Assembly: GCF_027942865.1 (NCBI RefSeq)
Contig: NC_134515.1
Location: forward strand, 17,692,227-17,756,226
Length of the DNA: 64,000 nt
Direction of reading: 5' to 3'
From: Odontesthes bonariensis
Lineage: Eukaryota; Chordata; Actinopteri; Atheriniformes; Atherinopsidae
In this document: one piece after another, positions 37,406 through 50,325 of the stretch
Numbering within the stretch: the stretch's first letter is position 1
Layout: each line of letters opens with the position of its first letter
Notes under the pieces: model-generated
Database searches by the model: none
Told to the model about the DNA's origin: nothing
Seen by the model: only the letters and a program-made list of their open reading frames with translations
Translations under genes and position numbers: made by a program

Positions 37406-37515
37406 GGGGCCTCTTATTGCGAAGAATTTCTGCGGCAGTATACTTGCTGATTGCTTCGTTCTCACTCCTCACAACAACCAGCTAAGACACTGCCAGAGAA
37501 ACACCCACAGCAGCC
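37406..37515 (-). ncRNA. mir34a: miR-34a precursor hairpin
   Basis: On the minus strand the 22-nt mature miR-34a-5p sequence is present without mismatch at 37474-37495 (seed GGCAGUG). The 3p arm, CAATCAGCAAGTATACTGCC, is at 37434-37453. The flanks also resemble the human precursor: GTGTTTCT precedes the 5p arm, GTTGTGAG follows it, and GAGGCCCC closes the 3' side. The terminal loop (GAGTGAGAACGAAG) differs from human, as expected. miR-34a is a p53-induced repressor of cell-cycle and anti-apoptotic messages. Its place between gpr157 and spsb1 matches human 1p36.22. No host exon or transcription start can be assigned from sequence alone. Confidence 0.97.
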
Positions 37516-40500
37516 ATGTCCAACTGTCCAACTGTCCGCCGGCCTCCTCACAGCAGGATCCCGGCTGGTCTTTGCACATTTCCTCCTGTGTGTCTGGCAC
37601 TGCAGAGGACCGCACATGTGATGCCCAGCTTTAGGGTGGTGTGAAGCTTTGCCAACAGCCGGAAGATCTACCGAACAGAGAAAAAAATAGGATTGAGTAA
37701 CATTCGTTTTATAAGAACAGGTGATAGCACGTTTATACACCTTTACATTCAAACTGAAGAAAACACTGATGTGTTTGTCAGAGGTCCTTTCTTTAACTAC
37801 GATGCATCGGCGAGTCTACACTGACCAGTGACCCAGAGATGTTCCCAAGCAGATTCTCAATATTCCTCTCGCCTTTGGCGCAGCATCACTTTAAGTTCAC
37901 ATAACTTGGACAAACAGAAAAACACCTCCAAACTAAGAATAGACTTGCCATGACTCATGATTTTGCAACAAAAAGCTTGGTTTGATTTTGCTCTCACCTA
38001 CTCATGTATGCGTTTGTGTCTGTCTGTTCACTTGCGTGCTGTGCAACCCGGGGACAACAGCTAAAATCCCCGCGCTATCAGCTGTGTCCGCTCACTTGAC
38101 TGCTATTTTAGGTCGACTGACCGCTCCATACTCTCGTCTCTGTGTGGACTCTGCTGACAGGACAACAGGGATACTAGAGACCGGCGTGCAGCTGCTGGCA
38201 AATGGCGGAAACGAGGGAATTTTGAAAAAGGTGTGGGGGGGGTAGACTTTGGATGAACGCCTTCTATTTGTGTTTACACTTCCAGGCTGCAGCAAGGCTA
38301 TTTGTAGCTCTGAATGTCTGCGTTTCGGTGAATTGTGTGACGCATCTTTGCTTGTGTAACTGGAAATTCCAGGGTTTGATTTGTGCTTTAAGCCTCTAGA
38401 CTTTATGTTTGATCGTGAGTAATTTACGTACTTTTAAGAAAGACATCTGTGATGATCATATGCAAGTTTCGTCTGCTCCTTTAAAACGGAGAGAACTGAT
38501 GTTCACGGCCCTGCTTTTAGGTGCCTAGCAGCTGCATCCATGCCCCTTTGTTTCAGCCCAGACGCCGTCTTCACTGAGCACATGGTGATGGGAATTCCTT
38601 CCTGCTCAGGCCTTGATGTAATCCCTAATACAAGATTGAGGAATGCCAATGAAAACACAGCCCTGGTTGCTAAATGAATGACCGACCGGCTGCCTCACAC
38701 AGCAGCAAAGAGCTCCGACTCACCAAAATATGTTTCAGGCCGCACAAACATATTTCGGCTGGGATAAAGCCGTTTCCGAATTATCACAGAATTGTTCTAA
38801 TTATTAGTGAATTGAAGCTGCAGCAAATAATTATTTTCATAGCTTAGTAATGTGTTTTGAATATTTTTTCTCATCAATCAATTAGTCAGCAAAATGTCAA
38901 AGAAAAAAAACCTGTAAATTAGCGTTTTGGGCATCCCCAAATGTTTTGTTCAGTTTAATTCAAGTTCAGGAAGCTGTAATCATAGAAATGTGACTTTATT
39001 GGAAAATTACTCAAAACAGTGATCTCTATCAAAACCAAACGGGATGAATTTGCTAAAAGAATTAGTTTGATTTATCATTTCTTGGTTCAAAGGGACGTTA
39101 AACGTGTGGGCAGGTGAATGATTGATGCCTTTTGCGACTTGTCTACTTGAAAACCCTGACAGTCAATAAATGAAAACAATGAAATGTTTGGTATTTTTTG
39201 CTTGACATGTCAGATAACGATAAATTATCAAAACTATTGATGCCAGTCAATTTTCTTATTGGTTGAACCGTGACTGCCTCGCCCAGATTTTAAGGTAAAA
39301 GTTGGTTTTGATATTTTAGATCTTACCTGAAGGATTCTGATGAGATATCAAAGGTGTCTCTGAATCATCTTTAGGGATCACTTAACATGTATTTGATACA
39401 TTATTGTATCTTTTGAATTTCGTTTAATTTTATTTTTCTATTTTTTGGCTATCAAATCGTCGAAGAAATGGTTTGCGTTTCCACGTTGACAGAGTTAACG
39501 AGGAGCCACGTCATTACGTCAGTTTCATATCAGGTTCTCTTGAGGCCCAAATGGAACATATCGTCAGTCTCATCTCACCTGCTGCTCAGTGCGTTAGAAT
39601 ATTAAGTGGCGCCAGTATCAAAGAATCTTTAACTACAAAAAAATCTTTCACAAAACCACATATATTAATGTCATAACACAAATAAGGGCTTTAAATACCT
39701 TATTAAAAATGATTTAGATTAAAAAAAAAAAAGATTAGTTTCTATGTGTAACACCTACTCTGTCCAATGTAGTAGCAATGTAGCTTAAGTGACTGTGGGG
39801 CTCGGCTGTTAGAGCAGAAGCACTCCTGAATATCCCTACAGTTTGTGACATGTTCAACCTACAGGCAACAAATCTTCTCAGCAACACAGATTTTGAATCA
39901 CCTCATCAAAACACACACTCACTAACCTCAGGCTCACCTACACTCTCTTGAGTACGCTGGGTCTCGCTGCTGTCAGGCCTCAGAATGTGTGGGCTAAAAA
40001 AGACATTCGCCCTACAATGCATCAGCGGCCCCATGCACTTTGCCTCTCATCTCCACCCGTCCTCGCTCCTCTCTGCTGTACATTGTTTTTGGTTGTTAAA
40101 AGTGTCAGCTAACAACACTTGAACAGTCCTGCTTCACTGCCTCAGTCTCATTCCACTCACCTAATCATCTTATGGCTAACAATGCCGTTAGTATTTACTG
40201 TACATGACCCTGAGCAGTGTTGCAGATGTGGTTCACACTCTGAGCATGCTGGAGCCGCTGCTCTATAAGAGTTTTGATTTCAAATGAATGATTAGATAAA
40301 GCCATGTTGGAAGCATTCCAGTGAAGGACAATCAGAAATGATGATACTTGAAAACAATTTAAAACCATTTTCTTGGTGCGAATAAATTGAATCTCCATCA
40401 CTCTATCAGAGCTACGTGTCAAACTGCACTGTGTTAATAATTCAGTGCTTTACACACAGTGTACATTACTCCTGGTTACCAGAAAACACAGTTACCCCGG

Positions 40501-43191
40501 TAACTATTTGAGGGCTTGACCACACATAAATGTAAAACCCACAGTTCACAGTGCAGTGAACACTAAATGATTATTATCTGAATCACTGAGTGATTAATGT
40601 AAGTTTTCACAAGGTCTTATGAATTTTTGCTGTTGAGCTTATCACTAACGTGATTATGTGTGACAATGTGGACAGTCTGGCCCTGTTGATCTGCGTCTCT
40701 GTGTACACTTTATGTAATCTTATTGCACATTCTGACTGAAACACTGATGACACTTCTCTTTAGAGAGCGATTGAAATCTTGTGTCACGACGTCAGTCCTG
40801 AGCAGAAACTAAAAATGGCTGCTGTCAGACTTCTTTAGTAAGATATTAGAAACTCTGAACTCTTTGTTTGGTCTGGGATTTGCAGAGGGGAGGCTCCTTG
40901 CTCGGTATCTTGATGGAACCGGCTTTTATTCTGAACAGAGGAGAAACAAGGAGAACACCATGTGTCCCTCTGTTAGAGGAACAAACTATGGACGGGGTAG
41001 AAGGGTCACCGGTAACACTGTCTGTGCAGAGGTTACTGTGCCACTGTGTAATTTGTTACTGTGTTTGGGTGTGTAACCGTCCTCTGGCATCATGCTAACC
41101 TCAAGATTCGTCTCGGACGCTTTCACAACACAGAAAACTGTATGCTTCAAATGAAAGGATTTTCATGTGCATTTCCATCAACTCACAGTCTTAATTTGGC
41201 TGATCTGAAGGCCTCGGCTTGGCTTTTTGAATTACTCGTGATACAAAATTCTGAATCCTGATTCTGTTACACCGGCGAGAGATGCACAGTGCCCCTCTTT
41301 GCAATAAAAGAAAACAAAAGGTTGACAGAAGTGTTCAGTTGCAACATTAATGTCAGAGGCATTTATTCACACGCGGTGTTGATACTCACCAGGCAGCAAG
41401 GCAGCAGCGGAGCTCCTCCATCCACCCTCACCTCGATGCTCGTGTTGAAATCTGCAGGAGTCTGACCACGGGTGCTGCAGGGCTCTCCCTTTGTATGGGT
41501 CACTTCACACAAGATAGCAGCTGACCACCAGCTTCTTCCCTGTCTCCCTCTGTGGCTTGTAGCTCTCTGCTTCACTCAGGCAGCACAACAAGTCAAGGCA
41601 TGTTCCAACACGCCACCAACAGCCGGACCGGTGCATGAGCCTAGAGCACAAGGGGAGGAGCAGAGGATCAGACGGGGGAAACCCAGAAAAGACCCAGCAT
41701 GACTCAGCCTGCCTCAGTGACTTAGCATAGCTTTCACTCTAAAACACTTGATGGAGTTACTCTTCTAGGTGACGACGTGAGGCAAGAAGATGGCAACTAA
41801 ATGAAAATCTGTTAAAGTGACGAGCACTCCTAAACTGGACCGACTTGCCAGAGCACGTTTGTTATGCCACAGATGATAAAGAAGTCCAGTTTGCAGGAAG
41901 TGACTACCTTCTCTGCCCAGAGGTTGGAAATGGTTCACAATGTTTATGCTTCCTGACTAATGCTAAAACATCAGGTTGAAGCTGAATGAATTTGAATGAA
42001 AAAAAAATCAATGATTAAATATCCTGCACTTGTAAATGTCCCTCCTGCTGTTCACTCATACTGTTATTTGCAAGTAGCTCTGCTTAATCTTAAACACAGC
42101 TGTAACCGGACACCAGCAATGCAAACTAATGAAAGCTGCTGATTCATCAAGTCCTATTATACAGTAACACTCAGTAGATCACATCAATCACAGATGAATC
42201 CTGTCGGTATGAATAATAAAACAAAAAAAAAATCACAGGGAATGCATCAGTAATGATATGAAATACATGTTAAAATATTCATGTTTTCTTTGAGCATTCA
42301 CATTTGATGTCAAATCTAAATTTAAAAGCAATGAAATTATGGGAAAAAGAATCTTCTATCTGCTGGATCAGAGGTAGGAATGCATTTGCTGTTTATATCT
42401 ATACAAATGTGCGTTGCGTGCTGTTTAGCTCCTGACACATTAAACTGCATCAAAGGTGCAGAATCATCACAATCCACGAGCGCTAATTATTCTGAATCAC
42501 TCTGATGTTTTTTTTGTTTTTTTAACTAGAGGAGGGGTGATGCCAGTTCATCACTGCTGCTAGTGAAAATTGATCACTAGGCAGATTCTGGCTACAGCTG
42601 CAGGAGCCAGCTCAGCAAAACTCACCTGCTACAATATGGCCTGAGTTCAGCTGCCTGAGCATCTCTAAAGCACCGTACTGTACATCACTGGTGCCACTCG
42701 CCACTGCAGAATCCACTATCCACTATCAATGAAAGAGCAAAGTCACCGTGACGTTACATCCAGGCAGATAGCACTTTGAAGCAATTTAAGCTTTTCTCAG
42801 AAGTTTGATTTTGTCCCCCTGAATGTAGCTCGAGAGCAACTTTGTAAAAGAGGAGGAGGAGGAGCATTTGGCTGCAGATTTGCTTTAATTTATTGAAAGG
42901 TGTGATGCAGCACTGCACTGCACATTCGCCTTCTGACAAAGTGCCAGCAATTTCACCACTGAGTTGGCTGTTGATGTATGAAACTAAGTGTTTACACAAG
43001 AGTGAAATATGGACAATTATTGAGCTTGGCTACCCAGCAAATTATTTTCTTTTTGTTCAACAGCTAAATTCTCACTTGAAACTCTAATTGATCAGTCTTC
43101 CTACCTTGGACACAGACTGCAACGAGGCCTCACATTTACATCTGTGTCAGCCAGCATGGGGGAGTTGGAGGGGGGGAAGGAACCCCTAGCC

Positions 43192-43212
43192 CAGCAAGTT
43201 CAAAGCTTGCTG
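43192..43212. promoter_or_regulatory. Candidate p53 response element
   Basis: Two decamers separated by one base: CAGCAAGTTC and AAGCTTGCTG. Against the p53 consensus RRRCWWGYYY each has one mismatch, at its outermost base, and both CWWG cores are intact. It lies about 5.7 kb upstream of the miR-34a hairpin in the direction of its transcription. Matches of this quality occur by chance in tens of kilobases, so function is inference. Confidence 0.3.
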
Positions 43213-43610
43213 CATTGATTACATCATCGGAACTGGAGTGCTGGAACGGGACAATGCACCATCGAGGGTGAGGAGGGTAGGTAAGGGGGGGTGCAGTCAT
43301 CTGTTTCTTTCTCTTCTGTCTCTAACTCTGCTCAGTTCAATGCAGAGCGAGACGGCCTGCTCTGCCTCACTCTGACCACCACTGTGTCATGTGACCAAAG
43401 GGCTATCTGAAGGGGGAATGACAAATGTACATCTCCATATTCCTGCGCATGTGTGCGCATGTGTGCTATTAGAGGCCAGCACTGCAGGAACTCAACTGCT
43501 GCAGGACACTGCAGGATTGGTGCTCACTGGCTCTTTCTTTTCTCTCTCTTTCTCTATTCACTCAGGCAAATTGCTCAAGGAGGATGGTTAGAGCATGTGC
43601 TGCATACTTT

Positions 43611-43800
43611 TTCAGCGGAGGGGGGGGAGCAGGAGGAGGAGGGGGCAGAATCACAGAGGTGCAAAGCATGCCGGTGAGGTGCTGTGTTGGCCAACTGTAC
43701 CTCTGAGAGAGACTACAGTAAAGAAACAGGAGATGAGGAAAGAGGAGGAGGGAAAGAAGAAGAAGAGGGAGGTGGGGGGAGGGAAGGAATTGGGTACAAG
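43611..43800 (+). repeat. Polypurine tract
   Basis: Mostly G and A on the plus strand, with GGGGGGGG, AGGAGGAGG and GAAGAAGAAGA blocks. It could form triplex or other non-B DNA. It lies 6.1-6.3 kb upstream of miR-34a. Open frames across it are low-complexity and not credible genes. Confidence 0.7.
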
Positions 43801-46800
43801 GAACATCAGGTGAGTGCGGCAGTTTCCTTTGCTAGCAGTGCAGCACCCACCCCCAGTGAGTATGTGTGCTGGAGAACTGCAGATGTTCCTAGATGATGTC
43901 AGGCTGCAATTGTAGCGCGTACCTTTGCTATCATCACTGCACTGACCTGCCTGCAGTGAGGAGAAATCCAAAGGCCTGAGGGATACTCACAGAGAACCAG
44001 CTCATGACGCGGGGACGGCATTTTCAAGGTCTTAGCACAGTTGCCTAAGGTGAACTCAGAGGGGCCCAAGCCTGCGTACAGTCAAACTGATCCGGCTTGA
44101 CTCATCTTCCAGACCTCACTGCTTGGTTTTAGAGCTTACTTTTAATACTGACACACTTTTATTACAAAGCATCTCCTCCATAAACCAATTTTGCATTGCC
44201 TTTGGAAAGGCCTGGAGTTGAGCACAGACACTGTAATAAGATAGCTACACTGACTTTAAGAGTTACTGCTGGTGCCTTCAGGGATATTACGGAGTGTAAG
44301 AGTGGTTCTGCTCCGAGGATCTATTTCAGTTTGGCTTTTTTATCCAAGAGATCCAAGAAAAACCTAAATATATAAAAGCTTGTGGAAACAGCTCAGTATA
44401 CTTTGCTTCATACAGTCTGTTTTCAATGCTGCCCAAGTATCCTCTTATAGGATGGCAGAGAAGTCTTTGGAGCTGCAGCACAACTTCATGACTGCACCAC
44501 AGCTCCCCTGTCCCATACAGGCCACAGCAGCCTCATTCTCATTTCACCAGGCAGCACTCATCACTAACAGTCCAGGATCACCGTCACAATACATCCTTCT
44601 AACTAATTTCACAATTAACTCATTCTTTTAAATAAAAATCTGCAGCGAACGGGGAAAAGTAGTGCTGGGACTCTCTGTACTCTGCTAAAAACGGAGTCAG
44701 CAAAGATAAAAGTCTCCTCCAAAGGAGAAAACTCTTTGCATCCAGGTAAGTTTTTTTTTTTTTTCTGTCCTAATGTCAAATGGCAGTTCTCTCAACAAGC
44801 CGCTATCTGACACGCCAGCTGCTATTTCCAGCCTGTACTATGTGTTAAACATGGATGAGGGAGCAGTGGAGCCTGATTGCTCGCTGACTGGCTGTCTGGC
44901 TGGCCGCTGCCTGGATATTACTGGTGCAGAGGAGGCTAAAACCGATGAAATAGAAGCAGCCCAGATCTTAAGCATACAGGCATGCACACAGACACACATA
45001 TAACTCCTGTAAAGCTGATTTAAGAAGAAGTCTATCCTTACAAAGAGGAGAACAGTGAGAAGACAGCATGCAAGACAAACCAGACTACAGAGGAAAGAAA
45101 TGTGTACCTACAGATGAGCCTTGCACCGCATCACACTCTGGGAGGAAAACTTCTCTGCACTCACTCTGAGCCTCTTGGTCGCTGGTGATGTGCTCTCATG
45201 GCGCGGCAAACTTGACTGCAGCATTGCCTCCTGAACAGAATGACATTGTTTGCACTCCCTCTCTCTCTTTCCTTCACTCCTCCTCCTCCTCCTCCGGTAC
45301 GCGCTTGCTCCCCCTCCTCTTCTTTGCACGCTTGCTGGCAGCATAAACTGCACAGCTCAGCAGTGTTCCCCCACTGCCGCAGCAGATCCTGCATGAGCTC
45401 TGCGTATCTGAGTGGGATGGGACTTTTAAAGGGGAACGCAACCTCCAGGGTCAGTGTGCGTGCACATCTTCAGTCCGCCCTCCTCTCCACCCTGTCTTCC
45501 TCAGCAAACCCTCCCCCTCCCCCGAGAATCATCAGTGTAAAGGACTCCTCACAAGAGAGACCCCCCTCCACGCACACATAACTCACCATCATCTCTTATT
45601 CATTTTCACACCACAGCAAAAGCTGCTTCGAGGTATGAGGATGCTCAAAGCCCAAGAAGGAACTGTTCCTGAGAGAAGAGAGCTCCTCCAGAGTGATGTG
45701 CAAGTTGTCACAGTAGACATTTCCTGGAAGGAGGGTTGTCTCCACATATGAGTTGCAGAAATATGAAATTCAGAATATGTGAGATAAGACAATCTGACGC
45801 TAAACCCTGAAGTCAAACTAAGTCAGGAAAATTAACATTTTCAAACTTAAATCACCTATTCAGTCAAATTTGGATGTATTTATTGAATAACTAAGAATCA
45901 TATTTCAAGAAAGTACATCAGCAAGACAACAAGCATGCCATGGGGTTATTGCACACACTGTCACCAAATGGGACAAATGAGTAATGAACCTGCAAGCCTG
46001 TCAACAAGAGGCCATTTCAAAGCCAGTTGGAAGTTTCACAATTCTCTAAGGTACAGTGCAAAATCCCCTTCTAAATGCCTAAATGTCCTTAATCTGCAAT
46101 CCCTATTGCCTACCTTTCATTACCCAGGATGCACTGCTGTACTGGTGCTATTCTGCAGTGCGCTAAAATATAGAAATATCTTGACCAACGGAATTTGTCT
46201 CCTGCGTTGTACAAATCTGTGGGAATGAGATCATCCATCATTCAGTCAGACTTTGAGCTTAAGTTTCCTCTTACTACAATGTCTTCTTGCTCTTGGCGTT
46301 GCTCTTCAGACATGACATTTGGGCACTGTGTGGATAACGGTGCCCCCCATAGAAGCCTTCTGTGTAATAGACATTAGATTCTTGGCTATTTTGCTGCAGC
46401 AGTGCAGCTCTCCCTGCTACTTACTGCAGGAGCTTTTTTTTTTTTTTTTTTACATGACTTTGTTGTGCCTGGGCCCACGGTTGAATGCTGTGATCCTCCA
46501 TCTTCTGGTAAAAAAAACAAGGAGCTTCATGCCTCATATTAACCCTGTCTCCGTCTAACTGAGTCCCATGCTTACCTTTTTTCAAACACATAATTATATC
46601 CCAGCTTTTTTCTCCCAATTAGCTCATGGATTTGCCCTTAGTTGATATACCACTGCTGCTACATATAGCTGAATCAGTAAAACTCCCATAACGTACTGTT
46701 GGGAAGGTACTGCACGGGGCTGTCCATATCAATCAGTGTCTTTATTAATCGCAGGTTTGTGTGTCATGCAAAAAACTGTTATCCATCAGCTGATAATGAA

Positions 46801-47669
46801 GCATCATTCCCTGCATGTACGATCAGCTGCTGCACCAGTCTGCCTAGCCTTGCAGCTTCTGTCCTCTCCTCTGCACTCTGTGACACCCGGGAAAGTGCCC
46901 CCGCCAGCATATACCTCACATAGCCCACGCCATTCTCAGTAATGACACCCCCTGTAATGAATAAGCCATGAGGAGGAGCCCTTTTACATGTCCTATCAGA
47001 TTACCTCGCTAAGCTTTACCTGGCTACGGTCACTTCATCGCCTCTGGTTCTCTTCTTAACCGAATGTTCTCTCGTTAGCCAAGCAAAGGACACAATGTGT
47101 AAACGTGTGTGAAGGCTCATGGATCAAATAACTTAGAGCTGAGTCATCTAACTTTAGATATCTGTACTTGCCCATGTTTCACATTAAGGTCTGAGAGGGC
47201 CGCGTCACTATGAGCGTTTATAGATGTTTAACTAAACTAGTGATTGTGTTTTGGCGCCTGCTGTCACAGCATCAACTGTAAGAAAACTGAAGTAATGTTC
47301 ATCTGAAGAAATTAAGGTCATCCGTCAAGTATGGACAGTCTTAAACACAATGGTGTCGAGCCTAACCATTGGCTGGTGTCTGAGCGTGTGTCTTTTTCTT
47401 CCCCCTCGCTTTTTTTGCCATTCACAGCTCATTCCTCAGCTCAATTGATCTGTCCGGAAAAGATAATAGACCGATTGATTAACAAGCTCAGCAGCTTACT
47501 TGTTTTACTTATCAGTTCAGGCCACAATCGTCAGTCAAGAAGAGAATTGCCTTGACTGACGACTGACTTCTGGTTCTTTGAAAGTTGAAAGGGAAACTTG
47601 CAAAAAAGAGAAAACAGTCAGAAAGGAGGTATAACCCAGTTTTTTTTTTTTTTTTAATACACTTTAAAA

Positions 47670-48450
47670 GATGAATATAAACACAGCACAATGATTTGCA
47701 AATAATTGAAGTCCTATATTTAACTTAAAAATGCTTAAAAATAAACAATGGAAACAACAAATGCGCAAACTGAGAGATTTTATTGTTATTTTTTAAAAGA
47801 TATTAGCTCATTTTGCATTAGATGCCAGCAATATGTTTGAAAGAAGCTGAAACAAGGGTGTTTTCCAATGTGCTGCGTAACCTCTTCTTTTGACAATACT
47901 CTACTGGCAGGTCAATTAAGCACTTCGGCCCTCTTTTGCTATTGTCATACATTCAGAATGTGGTTTGGCATCTTTCTGCTGAATTAAGCAGGCTCCTCTT
48001 TGTTTGAATGGGATTTTTCCCCCACCTGCATGATATAGTTTAACTTGCATCTGTGGATAGAGCTGTGAAATGCAAGTGTTCTTCGGGCTGTGCAGTGATT
48101 TCTGCGGCTGATTCAGTATTGATCATGAATTGATCCCTTTAGTACGGACATTTCTTTCAGTTCTCTGAATATTCTGATGATATTATCTCTTGTGATTCTT
48201 CGAATTCTTCGTGATTTCATCCTTTGAAATGTTGTATGCTTTTCCCACAGTCTTTCACTCAGAGGTAAACCACTCTCCATCTTTACTTCTGAAAGACTCT
48301 CTCTTTGGATGCTGTTTTTTTTTTTACCGAATCGTGTCACTGACCAGTTGCTGATTAAAATGATTAGTTGTCCGATGATCCACCAGCTTGTTTGTTTGGT
48401 TATTTTTTTTAAGCATGGTGTAAATTTCCCAGCTGCTGTTGCGGCTGTCC
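47670..48450 (-). mobile_element. Degraded Tc1/mariner-like element
   Basis: The low end (ACAATGATTTGCAAATAATTG, in part) and the following GAGATTTTATTGTT...GATGCCAGCAATATG resemble the ends of a widespread fish Tc1/mariner element. Inner blocks GAATGTGGTTTGGCAT and CTGAATATTCTGATGATATT match its antisense transposase. The minus-strand frame is broken throughout; the longest remnant is 48113-48340. Confidence 0.5.
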
Positions 48451-50224
48451 CAAGGTGTTCTGTAACTGTTTTATTTGAAGATTAAATTATTTCATCATCA
48501 TTGCATTTATATTTTACGAGCATTCTGATTTTTGGAAAAGGGGTTTTAATTAAGGCTGGCCGACAATAAATTAACTTCACTAAAGTTAATTTATTGCTGT
48601 AATGAAGGGATCCTGACTTTGCAGAGAGAAATGTATGGTGTTCCTCACTGCACCACTGCTTCTTTGCTGACCTCATTTTGTAAAGCTAAACAGATTCCTC
48701 CCAAGGCCAAGTGGAGTTGAAGACACTGATAACAACAGAGCAGATTAAATATGGTTGCATGTACAGGACAGACTGTGCTAAAAGACTGACATGTTAAATA
48801 AAATTGAGACGCTCAGACTTTGTTTTTTCCCCAGTGACGTGTAAACATTGTTTTCTATTAAATCAATCCATCATACTCGCAGTGATATGAAAGAAAATGT
48901 TTTGAGCACAGAGCCTGATATATGAAACATACGACGTTCAGGGTGTCATCGGTTCCTTCGTCAGCGTGAGATGGATGGTAGCAAAGGCTCTATGATGGAG
49001 AGAGTGTGAACTTCTAACAGCTGGCTGCTCTGTTGTATTGAATGAGCAGCAGCTCTGTCAGCAGCAGCCAGCCTGTCTTTACAGCAGCGCTGTCTTACTC
49101 CCAGATCAGCCTTTACTGAGGAAGACTGCAGATGATCAATCCCTCACTGAGTTATGATATCAATTACAAACATTCCTATGAGATATTTCAAGGTAAGCAA
49201 CCAAAAAAAAAAAAAGAAGCATTTTAGCAATGATGTCGGATCAATATCCATTTTCAAGGACAGGTAAATTATTTCTCTTGATGGAAAAGAAAGAAGTTGG
49301 ATTTTGTATTCACCTTATCTGTAGCCTTTGTATGTGGGTGCCCTCTAAGCTGAACTGAAGCTAAGTGATACCTTTCCAGCTTGATTAGACTTTAGTACAG
49401 ATTAAAAGTGGTGATCAGTTTACACAGGGAAAAAAAAAGACTAAATGATCCTTAAGAACCTCACTTTGATGAAAGCCGCTGCAGTCCATCACCGCGTAAC
49501 AGCGAGAAACAAAACTTCATGTTCAACTGAAAAAAAAAAAAAAATATCAGTTAATCTTCATGATTTTATTTGTGTGCTGCAGGGACAGCAAGCTGATTGT
49601 TACTTTGGTCCTTTTCCCTGCTGCATTGTGTTCTGCGTTCCAGGTTCTTGGAGAATTTGTCGCATATCCCCCACAAACAGCTCGTGTCATCCGGAGCGGA
49701 GCGTTGACTCCTGGCCTACATTCACCACTGCCGTTTGCTACCATCAGAAATGGGTACAGCACACTGGAACAAAGATAGATAATATACTGACTCCTTCAGA
49801 GTGGCCTGCTGATGCCTGTGTATGCCTGTAAAGCAGCCTGCAGCAGCTGCGGCAGCTCCAGGGTGATTCTTGACACATGCACCATCTTCACTAAACCCAG
49901 AGTCTTACTTAAATGTAATTTCCGGTTTTCTTGATTAATAAATTAACATCGAGGATATTAGTCTTTTGAGGATTAGTTTTAAATGTTACACTTTTATTTT
50001 GCTAATGTCAGCTAAGGAAATCAAAACCTTTTTTTACCTCAGTTTTTCTAACTTCCCCATCTGTTACCAATGAGAATATAAACCCTTAAAATAGATCACC
50101 ACGTACGCTGTGATTTAAAAACTGGAATTGTGTTTCTCTCCAGCATTTGAATTCTGTGCGACTCAAATTGAACTAGACCAAGCATTTGCAGGGAACTACT
50201 TTGGCCAACAGATTAATCGACATT

Positions 50225-50325
50225 TGGTGCATTCGGAAGCATTTCTGCCCTCAGAGTACTGTATATGCAGCTTGGATTCAGCGAGTGAAGAAAATGGATG
50301 GATGGGTGGATGGTTGGATTTTCTA
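50225..50325 (+). repeat. 3' end of a dispersed repeat with a GGAT tail
   Basis: CTTGGATTCAGCGAGTGAAG, then AAAATGGATGGATGG, resembling the tail of the repeat at 31575-31793. Upstream limit uncertain. Confidence 0.45.

Noticed and set aside
37389-37634. Plus-strand ORF across miR-34a
   Set aside because: Its sequence is explained by the conserved microRNA hairpin on the other strand; no protein similarity.
43595-43896. Arg/Glu/Gly-rich frames
   Set aside because: Translation of the polypurine tract; composition alone explains the open frames.
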